Assembly: GCF_030412265.1 (NCBI RefSeq)
Contig: NZ_JAUHLN010000001.1
Coordinates: forward strand, 992,001 to 1,056,000
DNA length: 64,000 nt
Origin: Fictibacillus terranigra
GTDB lineage: Bacteria > Bacillota > Bacilli > Bacillales > Fictibacillaceae
Direction: 5' to 3'
In this document: positions 24,724 through 33,470 of the stretch, one piece after another
Position numbering within the stretch: the stretch's first letter is position 1
How the letters are laid out: each line of letters starts with the position of its first letter
Position numbers and translations under genes: made by a program
Notes under the pieces: model-generated
What the model was told of the DNA's origin: nothing
Databases searched by the model: none
The model's input: only the letters and a program-made list of their open reading frames with translations

Positions 24724-25131
24724 ATGATTCCGTTACAAAGCAAGCTGGAGAATGAAGTGTTTGCGTTTAATGAACTGGAGGATAAGCTTAAGCAGATTGG
24801 TTATACAATCGGAGGCAACTGGGATTATGACCACGGCTATTTTGATTACAAACTGGATGATGAAGTCGGCTATACATTCGTCAGAGTGCCGTTTACGGCG
24901 TATGAAAAGGAAATCGGTGACGATGGAGCGATGGTGACCTTGGGAGAACCGTTCCTCCTCGCTCACAAATATCAGATCGGTCTCGATGACAATGTCAGTG
25001 CAGGAAACCTGTCAGGAAGCTTAAACCAGTTCTCAGAGCCTCAGGATCCGGATGCATCAATCGATGAGAAATGGATCGGCATCGGCAAAAAACTGATTGA
25101 AAAAACAGAGTCCCAATTGTTGGCTGACTAA
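24724..25131 (+). CDS. yugN: YugN-family protein
   Basis: 135 residues, cytosolic alpha/beta protein of the YugN-like family (IPLQSKLENEVFAFNELEDKL, GGNWDYDHGYFDYKLDDEVGYTFVRVPF). AAAGGAGAT precedes the ATG at 24724, which is preferred to the upstream TTG. Sits between pgi and convergent yugO as in B. subtilis. Function unknown. Confidence 0.9.
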   Translation: MIPLQSKLENEVFAFNELEDKLKQIGYTIGGNWDYDHGYFDYKLDDEVGYTFVRVPFTAYEKEIGDDGAMVTLGEPFLLAHKYQIGLDDNVSAGNLSGSLNQFSEPQDPDASIDEKWIGIGKKLIEKTESQLLAD

Positions 25132-25162
25132 AGGGTAAGGAACCGTTCCTTACCCTTTTCTC
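25131..25162. terminator. Bidirectional terminator, yugN/yugO
   Basis: AAGGGTAAGGAAC/GTTCCTTACCCTT stem overlapping the yugO stop. Confidence 0.9.
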
Positions 25163-25929
25163 ATCGATTGGAAACTAATTTGAGCCATGCAGTCACTGGC
25201 AAGATTTGTTGTATTTATCAATTCATCGGCACCGGCTCTCATGCTGTTGTTATGCTGTTCCGGTGTCAATATTTCAGCCATCACATGAACGGAAGGATTA
25301 AGCCCTTTAACTGTAATAATGGATAGGATGGTGTGCATATCCGCTTCAGCTTCTTTCATATTTTGGTCAGCTGTCAAAAGAACAGCCTTTGCCTCTTTAA
25401 TGTTAGCCTTCTCCCACGTCTCGTCCTTAGCGGGGCTGCCTTTTATAAAAAATACCCCTTGATCGGACAAGGGATTTTCATTCAGTGACGAATCAATGAT
25501 CATGATGGTGAATGAGTCCTGTTCTTGTGATAGAGTACTGATGGTCTGCTTTGCCCGTTCATTCCATCCGACAATACATAGATGTCCTGTTCCGTTAAAC
25601 ATGAGTTTCCCTTCTTTATATTTATTTTGGCTTTTAATAACAGCTGAAGCCGCATTAACGGTAAAAAAAGCGATAAAAGATCCTCCCAAAAAAACAAGAA
25701 GGATGGCGATAAACCGGCCGCTAAAGGATCTGGGAACAAAATCCCCAAAACCAACGGTTGCCGCTGTCATGACCGCCCAATAGATTCCTACAAATACGGT
25801 TGGAAAGTTTTTCGGCTCTAAAAAATGAATGAGGACACCGAATAGAATCATCAGGGATCCGATGATGCTGAATAAGCGAATCAGCATAGGGAGCCGCAAG
25901 TATGAAAAAAAGAATTCTTCAAATTTCAT
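25150..25929 (-). CDS. yugO: YugO-type potassium channel
   Basis: 259 residues from the ATG at 25929. Two membrane segments (about 12-35 and 70-92) flank a pore with selectivity filter TVGFGD, followed by a cytosolic RCK/TrkA-N domain (HLCIVGWNERAKQTISTL, VLLTADQN, HVMAEILTPEQHNNSMRAGADELINTTNLAS). In B. subtilis YugO carries K+ signals in biofilms and is 328 aa; this one ends soon after the RCK-N domain, so the C-terminal part is missing or never existed. AGGATG with 8-base spacing is its ribosome site. No mstX lies upstream, unlike B. subtilis. Confidence 0.9.
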   Translation of the reverse strand: MKFEEFFFSYLRLPMLIRLFSIIGSLMILFGVLIHFLEPKNFPTVFVGIYWAVMTAATVGFGDFVPRSFSGRFIAILLVFLGGSFIAFFTVNAASAVIKSQNKYKEGKLMFNGTGHLCIVGWNERAKQTISTLSQEQDSFTIMIIDSSLNENPLSDQGVFFIKGSPAKDETWEKANIKEAKAVLLTADQNMKEAEADMHTILSIITVKGLNPSVHVMAEILTPEQHNNSMRAGADELINTTNLASDCMAQISFQSMRKG

Positions 25930-26005
25930 AGAGCACATCCTACAAACATGATAGTACAAGTATGTCCCAGAAAAAAATGAGCAAAACATCGAAATCTGCA
26001 AACGA

Positions 26006-26042
26006 GTAAAGCCCTCAGAAGAATTTCTGAAGGGCTTTTGAG
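26006..26042 (-). terminator. Terminator of cotB-like gene
   Basis: AAAGCCCTCAGAA/TTCTGAAGGGCTTT hairpin just after the coat gene stop. Confidence 0.8.
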
Positions 26043-26043
26043 A

Positions 26044-27090
26044 TTACTTGCCAGACTTGCTGGATTTACCTGATTTATTGTTCTTGTTTTTGTCCTTGTT
26101 CTTGTCGTTATTCTTGCTCTTGTCGTTATTCTTGTCCTTGTCATTGTTCTTGTTCTTGTCGTTATCCTTGTTGTTATCCTTGTTGTTGTCATTATTGTTA
26201 TTGTTGTTATTGTTGTTATTATTGTTGTTGTTATAGCTTAAGCTTAGGCTTTTAATATGACGCGGAAGAATACGGTGAATGACATTGTCGCCATACACAC
26301 AGACATAGCCGCCGACGTAATCTGTCAGCATACCTTCAACGCAATCCGGACCGCCGCGGTTGATTTTAACTTTTTTATATTTGAGGCGTTCAAATAAATC
26401 TTTAAAGCCATACTCTCTAAAGTATTCAGGATCTTGCTCGGCTTGGTTTTGAGAGCCGTTCTCATCTTGTTGCTCCCACCATTGTTTTCCGCTGCTTTTT
26501 CCAGATGTTTGGCCTGAAGATTTACCAGAGGATTTGCCAGAAGATTTGCCAGAAGACTTTCCGCTCTCTGAGCCGGATTCAGAATCATTTTCACCGTCTC
26601 CGTCATCATCTGATTGCTGGTTCTGCTGAACCACACTTATGCTTTTTATATGCTTGGTATTAAAATAGACGACACCGTCGTTGTCACTAGATAGGACCAC
26701 ATAATCGTAAGTGCTGTCGAGCAGTTTCCCTTTTCCACATTCAGGGCCCCCGCGGTTGATCTGGATGTATTCGCCAATCATGTTATCCATAATCGCGGAA
26801 AAGCAGGAAGGTGTGAAGTACTCCCAAGTTTGGTTTTGGTTTGAGTTTTGGTTTGAGTTTTGGTTTGAGTTTTCATTGCCGTTTTGCTGTTGATTGTTGT
26901 CATTTTGGACGGCTTCCCCAAAGCTCTTTAAGTGATGGGTCGCATAGTAAACGCACCCTTCATTATTATCTGCACCTACAACAACATAGTTATAGCCCAT
27001 GTGAAGCAACTTTCCTGACTTGGCTTCCGGTCCCCCTTTGTTCACATAGATGTTTTTGCCAACCAATGATTCCATATCAAAGTCAGACAT
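26044..27090 (-). CDS. cotB: CotB-like spore coat protein
   Basis: 348 residues with three copies of a roughly 50-residue module: IYVNKGGPEAKSGKLLHMGY (about 14), IQINRGGPECGKGKLLDSTY (about 112) and VKINRGGPDCVEGMLTDYVG (about 245), each ending in a HHLKS/HIKS-type motif. That triplicate layout matches B. subtilis CotB. Linkers are low complexity: Gln/Asn-rich, a GKSS repeat (SGKSSGKSSGKSSG) and a C-terminal poly-Asn and KDKNKNN tail. The Ser/Lys parts are plausible targets of the nearby CotH kinase. Outer spore-coat location inferred. GAAAGGAG precedes the ATG. Confidence 0.88.
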   Translation of the reverse strand: MSDFDMESLVGKNIYVNKGGPEAKSGKLLHMGYNYVVVGADNNEGCVYYATHHLKSFGEAVQNDNNQQQNGNENSNQNSNQNSNQNQTWEYFTPSCFSAIMDNMIGEYIQINRGGPECGKGKLLDSTYDYVVLSSDNDGVVYFNTKHIKSISVVQQNQQSDDDGDGENDSESGSESGKSSGKSSGKSSGKSSGQTSGKSSGKQWWEQQDENGSQNQAEQDPEYFREYGFKDLFERLKYKKVKINRGGPDCVEGMLTDYVGGYVCVYGDNVIHRILPRHIKSLSLSYNNNNNNNNNNNNNNDNNKDNNKDNDKNKNNDKDKNNDKSKNNDKNKDKNKNNKSGKSSKSGK

Positions 27091-27220
27091 TCATGTTCTC
27101 CTTTCAGAACTGTAGATTGATTTGTTGTTACATAGTAAAAATATATGTAAACAAGCATCCATCGGCGATGGTACAAGTGCCTCTTTCTATGAAAAAACAG
27201 CTATTGCCTACCATCGACAT

Positions 27221-27258
27221 AAAAAACAGATAGAGCAATTGCCCTATCTGTTTTTTTT
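27221..27258. terminator. Hairpin terminator of the cotG-like gene
   Basis: AAAAACAGATAG/CTATCTGTTTTTT around GAGCAATTGCC; T/A runs on both sides; reaches the cotG-like stop codon. Confidence 0.85.
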
Positions 27259-27595
27259 AATGGCAGGAATCGGAGCTGGAACTGCGTTTTTGTTTTACAA
27301 TCACTTTGTTCGCTTTAATCACGATCTTTCGATTCCTTCTGTGTGATCGATGACTGCTACTGCTGCTACTGCTGCTGCTGCTGCTTCTGCGGCCAGATCT
27401 CTTACCAGATCTTCTACTTGAACTTGAACTTGAGCTCGAGCTTGAGCTTGAACGTTTGCTTGAATGTTTGTGTTTACTCGAGCTTGAGCTGGAGCTTGAA
27501 CTTGAGCTTGAACTTGAGCTGGAACGTTTCTTTGAATGTTTGCTTGAACATTCGCTGGAGCTTTCAGATGGATCATTATGCCATACGCTGCCCAT
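27257..27595 (-). CDS. CotG-like Ser/Lys/Arg-rich spore coat protein
   Basis: 112 residues: MGSVWHNDPSESSSECSSKH, then blocks of 11-16 Ser separated by KHKHSSKR and RRSGKRSGRR, then a basic KIVIKANKVIVKQKR segment. Composition and place (between cotB and divergent cotH) are those of CotG, a structural protein heavily phosphorylated by CotH. GGGAGG lies before the ATG. Tandem codon repeats make the region prone to length variation. Named by context, as low-complexity proteins do not align well. Confidence 0.75.
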   Translation of the reverse strand: MGSVWHNDPSESSSECSSKHSKKRSSSSSSSSSSSSSSSSKHKHSSKRSSSSSSSSSSSSRRSGKRSGRRSSSSSSSSSSSHRSHRRNRKIVIKANKVIVKQKRSSSSDSCH

Positions 27596-27787
27596 GAATA
27601 GACCTCCCGTACTTTATTTAGGTGAAAAGAATTCTCTTGTAACCTCTTTTCAAAAATATTGTACGTAAGTTTTTGCGTTATGCTTGGACATCCGTTTAGA
27701 TTTAATGCCACTTTTACAAAATTGGGTTGTAGCGGTGCCGCTCTTTTTGTCATAGAGATAAAGTAAAACGGGAAAGAGGCTGATGGA

Positions 27788-28876
27788 ATGCAGTATAAGG
27801 AGATACCGAAATATTACCTTAAAGTTCCCATTAAAGGAGCAAAGACCATTGAAAAAGGAAAGTGGGCGAAGCAGCCTGTTAAGGGGAAGATCAAAACAGG
27901 CGGGACAACGTGGAGCACCGAAGTAAAGTTCAGGGGTGCGCATATCTTGTCCTTTCCTAAAAAATCCTACGATCTTGAGTTTTCAAAAAAACAAGATTTT
28001 AATGGGGCAGTAAAAATTCATTTGAACGCAGAGTATGTAGATCCATCCCTGATGAGAAATAAGCTTTCCCTTGATTTCTTTCGTGAGATCGGTGTGCTAT
28101 CTCCTGAGGCCGATTATATCGTCCTCTATATCAACAACCTTTATCAAGGTATATATCTAGCGCTGGAGTCGGTGGATAAAAGATTTTTAAGAAAGAGAGG
28201 ACTGCCTGAGGGCAGTATCTATTATGCCATTTCAGAAAATGCCAACTTCTCCAAGTATAACCCCACAACGAAAAAGAAAAAGCGTTCAATAACTGCAGGT
28301 TATGAAATAAAATATGATCAGGACCACTCCTTCAATAATCTGCGGAAACTCATGAAGTGTATTCTTACCGCCTCAGAAAACGATTTCCCCCCAAAAATAG
28401 AAAGACTTCTGGACGTGGAGCAATATTTTAAGTGGCTCGCAGGTGCCGTATGTACTCAAAATTTTGATGGATTTATCCATAATTATGCTTTATATAAAAA
28501 CGGTGATTCTGGCCGCTTTGAGATTCTGCCATGGGATTATGATGCAACCTGGGGAAGGGATATCCACGGGGACATCATGGGAAACAGGTACGTCCCAATT
28601 GAAGGCTATAACTCACTGACGGCACGGCTTCTACTTCATCGTCCATTCAAGCGCCAATATAAGAAAATCATGGAAGAAGTGCTGGAAGACGCGTTTACAT
28701 GCAGGGCTTTAGAGCAGAAAATCTTTCAACTGCATAAAAATTTGCGGCCTTACCTCGTGAAAGATCCTTATAAGCACCGGTCACTTTCTCTTTTTGATGA
28801 TGAGCCCGATTTTATTTTAGATTTTATAAAGAGCAGAAATCGCTATTTAAAGGAACGGCTAACACGCCTTCAATAA
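27788..28876 (+). CDS. cotH: Spore coat protein kinase CotH
   Basis: 362 residues, the same length as B. subtilis CotH. Atypical protein kinase that phosphorylates Ser in CotB/CotG-type coat proteins. Visible features: RGAHILSFPKKSYDLEFSK (ATP-binding Lys region), LYINNLYQGIYLALESVDKRFL, and the catalytic/metal segments NFDGFIHNYALYK and ILPWDYDATWGRD. Divergent from the cotG-like gene, the canonical arrangement. AGAGG before the ATG. Confidence 0.95.
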   Translation: MQYKEIPKYYLKVPIKGAKTIEKGKWAKQPVKGKIKTGGTTWSTEVKFRGAHILSFPKKSYDLEFSKKQDFNGAVKIHLNAEYVDPSLMRNKLSLDFFREIGVLSPEADYIVLYINNLYQGIYLALESVDKRFLRKRGLPEGSIYYAISENANFSKYNPTTKKKKRSITAGYEIKYDQDHSFNNLRKLMKCILTASENDFPPKIERLLDVEQYFKWLAGAVCTQNFDGFIHNYALYKNGDSGRFEILPWDYDATWGRDIHGDIMGNRYVPIEGYNSLTARLLLHRPFKRQYKKIMEEVLEDAFTCRALEQKIFQLHKNLRPYLVKDPYKHRSLSLFDDEPDFILDFIKSRNRYLKERLTRLQ

Positions 28877-28877
28877 A

Positions 28878-28915
28878 AAAATCCTGCTGAACAAAATGTT
28901 CAGGCAGGATTTTCT
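28878..28915. terminator. Bidirectional terminator, cotH/rsgI
   Basis: AATCCTGC-TGAACA/TGTTCA-GGCAGGATT hairpin flanked by A and T runs. Confidence 0.85.
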
Positions 28916-28990
28916 TTTAAGCGGCGGTCGTGATCAACACAGGGCTTTCAGTTTCAAAGGATTCTCCTCTTGCAACTTCTTCAGTATGCT

Positions 28991-30778
28991 CTACCGTGTC
29001 GTCAGCGGAATGAATTCTTTACTTACACTTGAATCCGCCTGTTCTTTTGCCGCCTTCTCTGTTACATTCGTCTCAGAAGCCGGGACTGTTTCATCCTGAG
29101 CCACTGGTGTTTCATTTGCTGCAAGCGGTTCTTCATGCGGTGAATCAACGGATGGAGCAAATCTGTCCTCTGAATCAGGTAACGGTGTTTCATCCGATGA
29201 AGACAGTTCGTCTGGACCTGCAGTGCCGATTTTTTCTGTTGAAGGAGAAGTTTCAGGAACCACCGCTTCAGGGGAGGATGTATCTTCAGACGATAGAGTT
29301 GGTTTTCTTTGACTTTCTTCCTGTCCTGATTCTTTAGACGGCGATTCGTCCGATGTTTTGGTTAATGTGGAATCAGCCCTTCCATTTGCAGGAACAGTTG
29401 AAGCAGAACGATCCGTTTTTGTATCAGTGCCCCCATGTTTTGCTGAGTCCGTATTCTGGTTTTCCTCTTTATTGCATTTTTCTTCTGGTTTTGTTTCTTC
29501 TTTTTCTTTCACCGGAACAGCAGCAGGCTTTTTAATTTCTTCTTTTGCTGGAGGAGGAGCAGGTTTGCCGCTCTCTTTCTCTGTTGCTGCTGGTATTATT
29601 GCATCCGGCTTAGAGCTTGCAGCCGGGGCAGGAACAGGTTCAGCCGGTTTGGCAGTCTCGTTTGCTGATGCTGGAGATGGCGCTGCTCTTTCTGGCACTG
29701 AAACGGAACTCGAAGGCTGAGCAGAAGGTGTTGTGGCCTGTCCGTCTCCATTTGATTTTACTTCATCTGCTGGTGCTTTTACATTTCCTGCATAAGGGGG
29801 AGGCGTGCTGCTTGATGCAGGTGAAGTTTTTTGGTCAGAACTTCCAGAAGGAGCACCAGGCTCGTTTACGGCCGGTACCGGCTCTGCAGCTTTTACGATG
29901 GCTGGATCAGCGACAATTGTCAAAGAGTCATCGTTGACCGTTTTTGGAATGGCAGTTGTTTGTCCTGCAGCAGGTTCAATATGAACATAAACGGCAACGT
30001 CGTGATATTCATTCGATTGTGCCGTTGAGAGAAGGTCGCTAATCGATCCCACTACTTCTGACAGTTCCTGAATGCTTTTTAGTTTAATATCGGCCTTTGT
30101 AATATGGATGCCTGCCTCTTTTGCAGCCATGAAAATCGCATATTTTCCGGGTGAAACGCCAATTTTTTTCGCTTGTTTACGCTCTTGATATGACATGATT
30201 AATGAGGTCATATCAATTTGATTTTCCTGTGCTTTCTTTTCCATCAAAGAATTAATTTTTTGCTCGATCTTTCGCTGTATTTTTTTTGAAACATCTTTGT
30301 TAATGGTGGTTGTAACGATGACTTCCTGATTCGGTTTAATAAATCCTTTTGCTCTGCAGATCTCAAATATCTTTTCTGTAACTTTCTCGATCGGCTGATT
30401 CTTCCAATCTTCGAGTATCGCCACAATTTTTTTTCCATCAGCATTATAAGCATTAATATTCTGTACGAGCAAGTCATCATCGATTTCGAGCTCAATGCTT
30501 GGGTTCATTTCAATCCCTACATAGGCATAGACACCTTGTCCTGTATAAGGAGCAAATTGGAAAAGTAACAAGATCAGGGCCATCACAAACACTGTCGCTG
30601 TTTTCCATCTAATGGCGGGGAGCAGGACCGCCCGTTGTTTTTCCGATTCGTTCGGCAAGTATATATCACTGCCAACACTATATTGTCTGTTTGAAACTTT
30701 AACTTTGCGAAAAATGCCGCCCTCTGACAGAACGATTAAATGGCGGCGTTTAACTTCTACCACAATTCCCTTAGTCAT
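28991..30778 (-). CDS. rsgI: RsgI-type anti-sigma-I factor with long acidic/Pro-rich ectodomain
   Basis: 595 residues from the ATG at 30778 (GGAGG upstream). N-terminal RsgI_N cytoplasmic domain (KGIVVEVKRRHLIVLSEGGIFRKVKVSN, about 3-55), one membrane span (about 72-92), the conserved juxtamembrane YAYVGIEMNPSIELEID domain to about 260, then some 330 residues of Pro/Ser/Glu/Thr-rich sequence likely spanning the wall. Sequesters sigma-I at the membrane. Next to a truncated sigI. The frame after the stop continues in another register with similar composition to 28917, hinting at a late frameshift. Confidence 0.92.
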   Translation of the reverse strand: MTKGIVVEVKRRHLIVLSEGGIFRKVKVSNRQYSVGSDIYLPNESEKQRAVLLPAIRWKTATVFVMALILLLFQFAPYTGQGVYAYVGIEMNPSIELEIDDDLLVQNINAYNADGKKIVAILEDWKNQPIEKVTEKIFEICRAKGFIKPNQEVIVTTTINKDVSKKIQRKIEQKINSLMEKKAQENQIDMTSLIMSYQERKQAKKIGVSPGKYAIFMAAKEAGIHITKADIKLKSIQELSEVVGSISDLLSTAQSNEYHDVAVYVHIEPAAGQTTAIPKTVNDDSLTIVADPAIVKAAEPVPAVNEPGAPSGSSDQKTSPASSSTPPPYAGNVKAPADEVKSNGDGQATTPSAQPSSSVSVPERAAPSPASANETAKPAEPVPAPAASSKPDAIIPAATEKESGKPAPPPAKEEIKKPAAVPVKEKEETKPEEKCNKEENQNTDSAKHGGTDTKTDRSASTVPANGRADSTLTKTSDESPSKESGQEESQRKPTLSSEDTSSPEAVVPETSPSTEKIGTAGPDELSSSDETPLPDSEDRFAPSVDSPHEEPLAANETPVAQDETVPASETNVTEKAAKEQADSSVSKEFIPLTTR

Positions 30779-30791
30779 CGAAAGGGGCCTC

Positions 30792-31214
30792 CTATTCTGG
30801 CAAATAGCCTTTAAGATTATGATAGTCTTCAATCACGATAAGAGCTGTAGCGATAATATAGGGGGCATATCGAGTGATGCTCTTCTTTTGAAACTTTTTT
30901 AAAAGCTGGGAGGTGGGCAGACTTCTTTTGTTAAGAAAAAATGATCGTAGTTCAATGTCGTTTGCTATGTATGATGCGATGATGAAGGCTTCTTTTCTAG
31001 TATTCTTTGTCGGGGGTGTCCACCTAGGCATCTGACAGATATCAATGCCAAATTGCAAAAGCCTGCTGTTATAATGTTCAACTTCTTTGTCAGGTGAAAT
31101 GGATTTTGGCTCCAGACGAGCTGCTGCTGAGGAACGGGAATCAATGGGGTTCCTATCGTTTGGCGATATATATGCATTTGAAATGAATTTCTTTCTTTTA
31201 AGCCATCTGATCAT
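30792..31214 (-). CDS. sigI: Truncated sigma-I: C-terminal DNA-binding half only
   Basis: 140 residues. From about residue 45 it follows the sigma-I C-terminal domain: HYNSRLLQFGIDICQMPRWT, TRKEAFIIASYIANDIELRSFFLNKRSLPTSQLLKKFQ and RYAPYIIATALIVIEDYHNLKGYLPE, which parallel the RKTIERNRKYIIA...GDYIYLRDYL end of SigI. The core-binding and -10-recognition region 2 (about 110 residues in the 251-residue B. subtilis SigI) is absent; the N-terminus is a basic, Ser-rich stretch instead. GGAGGG before the ATG at 31214 supports it as an expressed gene, 13 bases before rsgI. May be a relic, or act as DNA-binding partner. Confidence 0.8.
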   Translation of the reverse strand: MIRWLKRKKFISNAYISPNDRNPIDSRSSAAARLEPKSISPDKEVEHYNSRLLQFGIDICQMPRWTPPTKNTRKEAFIIASYIANDIELRSFFLNKRSLPTSQLLKKFQKKSITRYAPYIIATALIVIEDYHNLKGYLPE

Positions 31215-31510
31215 TAAACACCCTCCATTTCTCCGTTTCCTGTCTATAAACATATATTTAGAAAATATTAACTATCAGATTATAGTATGGAAGTAAAGAA
31301 AAAAACAGGTGCAATAGTCACGCTTTATTGATTTGTGAGGGGGGATAAAGTCTAGTAAATCTGCTTGGTTGAAAGTCTTGTAATTGAAAAAGTTATGGGA
31401 AAATAGGAAATGGAAAAATATAGATCAGGACCTTAGTGGCATGGCTTTTTCAGTGTAACGTGCTACCCTTTAGTTAATGAATTGAATTTTCTGAAAACGG
31501 AGGAGAAGCA

Positions 31511-33175
31511 ATGTTAAGAAGATGGAAACAGCCGGCAGCCATTTTATTAGGGATAAATCTAGCTTTAACTGCAGGAGCGCCTGCGATGGCTAAGGCGCAA
31601 AGCGAAAAGCAGGATCATGAACACCGAGGTGACTGGAATCATCCGGGCTCCTCTTCACCGGTCATTCATAATGGTACCCCGAGAAGTGCAGGGCTCCACC
31701 CGGAATCACTGAGCAGCATCGACACAACGATGAACAAAGCGATGGGAACAAAGATGATCCCTGGCGGTGTTGTATTAATTGCCAGGAAAGGTTCAATTGC
31801 GAAATGGGAGGCTTACGGTTATGCCGCCCGTTATACGGATGATCAATTCACAGAAATGGAGCATCCGGTTCCGATGACGAAAAATACCATTTTTGACCTG
31901 GCATCCATCAGTAAAATCTTTACGGCAACAGCGGCAATGAAGCTGTATGAACAAGGTAAATTTAAACTGGATGACCGAGTGGCTGACTACATTCCTGAGT
32001 TTAAGGAAAACGGAAAGGAAAGCGTGACGATCCGCCAGCTTCTTACACATACTTCCGGCTTTGAGCCGTTCATTCCATTATATAAGATGGGAAGCAACAG
32101 AGAGGATCGTCTCCATATTGCGCTGACTCACCCATTAAAGAATGCACCCGGAACAACCTATACATATAGTGACCTGAATATGATTACACTTGGTGTTCTT
32201 GTCGAAAGGCTTTCAGGAAAAAGGCTGGATCAATACGTTAAAGAAGCAATTACGGGTCCGCTGAAGATGCGAGACACGATGTACAATCCGCCGGCCTACC
32301 TAAAACCCCGTATTGCAGCTACAGAATATGAACCATATATTAACCGGGGCATCGTATGGGGAGAGGTACATGATGAGAATGCCTGGTCGCTTAATGGTGT
32401 TGCCGGCCATGCAGGCGTCTTTTCCTCCGCACACGATCTGGCGGTGTTTGCTCATATGATGCTTCAACACGGAAAGTATGGACATAAGAGGATTCTAAAG
32501 CCATCTACTGTCGAACTTCTTCAAGAAAATCAGCTTCCGCAGTTTCCTTCCAACTCCCATGGGCTGGGGTGGGAGCTGGATCAAGGCTGGTACATGGATG
32601 CTCTATCAGATACGGCGACTCTAGGCCATACGGGCTTTACCGGTACGACGATGGTTGTCAGCCAAAAAAACAAGATGATCGTTCTAACCCTGACCAACCG
32701 CGTTCATCCAACGCGCAATACTCCGTCATTAAATCCTGTACGCCGGGAAGTGGCGCGTTCTGCTGCCGACTCGATTCCTGTTCCATTGAAACGAAATGAA
32801 AAAGCATGGTTTGCTGGCTACGGCGACTCGATTACCCGTCCTGTTGTTTTTGAACTAAGTGAACCTGCTGAAAGCATCAGCTTCCACACCTGGTATGAGA
32901 TTGAAAAGAACAGTGATAACGGAACCGTTGAAGCATCTTCAGACGGCAAGACATGGCAAAAGACGGATATGGCGTTTACAGGAAAAAGTGATGGATGGAA
33001 GCAGCAGACGGCATTTCTTCCGGAAAATTCTAAATTTGTCCGTTTTGTTTATAAAACAGATGCTTCTGTCAACGGCCGCGGCTGGTATGTAAAAGATGTG
33101 AAGGCAATGAACTCATCCGGAAAGAAAATTCAAAGCACCATAACAGAAAATCAATGGTCGGAACGAAACTATTAA
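31511..33175 (+). CDS. Secreted serine hydrolase (beta-lactamase-like) with C-terminal beta-sandwich
   Basis: 554 residues. Sec signal peptide (about 1-28, cleavage near APAMAKAQ). Serine beta-lactamase-like domain about 55-400 with SISK (SxxK), YSD (in TYTYSDLNM, YxN-equivalent) and HTGFTGT (KTG-equivalent), resembling the YbbE/EstB-type group. A C-terminal region of about 120 residues (VVFELSEPAESISFHTWYEIE ... VRFVYKTDASVNGRGWYVKDVKA) looks like a carbohydrate-binding beta-sandwich. Likely acts on wall fragments or esters outside the cell. GGAGGAG before the ATG. Confidence 0.88.
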   Translation: MLRRWKQPAAILLGINLALTAGAPAMAKAQSEKQDHEHRGDWNHPGSSSPVIHNGTPRSAGLHPESLSSIDTTMNKAMGTKMIPGGVVLIARKGSIAKWEAYGYAARYTDDQFTEMEHPVPMTKNTIFDLASISKIFTATAAMKLYEQGKFKLDDRVADYIPEFKENGKESVTIRQLLTHTSGFEPFIPLYKMGSNREDRLHIALTHPLKNAPGTTYTYSDLNMITLGVLVERLSGKRLDQYVKEAITGPLKMRDTMYNPPAYLKPRIAATEYEPYINRGIVWGEVHDENAWSLNGVAGHAGVFSSAHDLAVFAHMMLQHGKYGHKRILKPSTVELLQENQLPQFPSNSHGLGWELDQGWYMDALSDTATLGHTGFTGTTMVVSQKNKMIVLTLTNRVHPTRNTPSLNPVRREVARSAADSIPVPLKRNEKAWFAGYGDSITRPVVFELSEPAESISFHTWYEIEKNSDNGTVEASSDGKTWQKTDMAFTGKSDGWKQQTAFLPENSKFVRFVYKTDASVNGRGWYVKDVKAMNSSGKKIQSTITENQWSERNY

Positions 33176-33185
33176 TAAAAATTAA

Positions 33186-33218
33186 CCAGAACCGCCCTTT
33201 TGGCGGTTTTTTTTGTTT
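33186..33218 (+). terminator. Terminator of the secreted hydrolase
   Basis: AACCGCC/GGCGGTT hairpin and a run of eight T. Confidence 0.9.
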
Positions 33219-33470
33219 TGGAATCGGTTTGCAGTAAAGGAAAAAAGATGAAAATAGAGGCGGTTTACAGGCTGATCTTCGTGTATCAGGTGCAAACCAT
33301 CTTAATCTGGTTGATCTTTCAATGGTTTTTTGAAAAATAGGAACAAATTCATGGTTCAGGAAGCTCATCCTTGAGGTTTTTCTTTTAAAAATTGTCTTTT
33401 CAATTCCTGATTAGGTAATTAGGAGGTATATTGAGGTGGTTTTGGGGCTAATCTTCACTGTGCGGCTGCG

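Noticed and set aside
26048-26236. Leu-rich frame opposite the cotB-like tail
   Set aside because: Antisense shadow of the Asn/Lys codon repeats.
27319-27753. Ala/Gln/Val-rich 144-codon frame over the cotG-like gene
   Set aside because: Frame-shifted reading of the AGC/TCA-type Ser repeats; the Ser-rich frame has the ribosome site.
29029-29937. Several plus-strand frames opposite rsgI
   Set aside because: Shadows of the Pro/Ser/Glu-rich RsgI tail; no ribosome sites or motifs.
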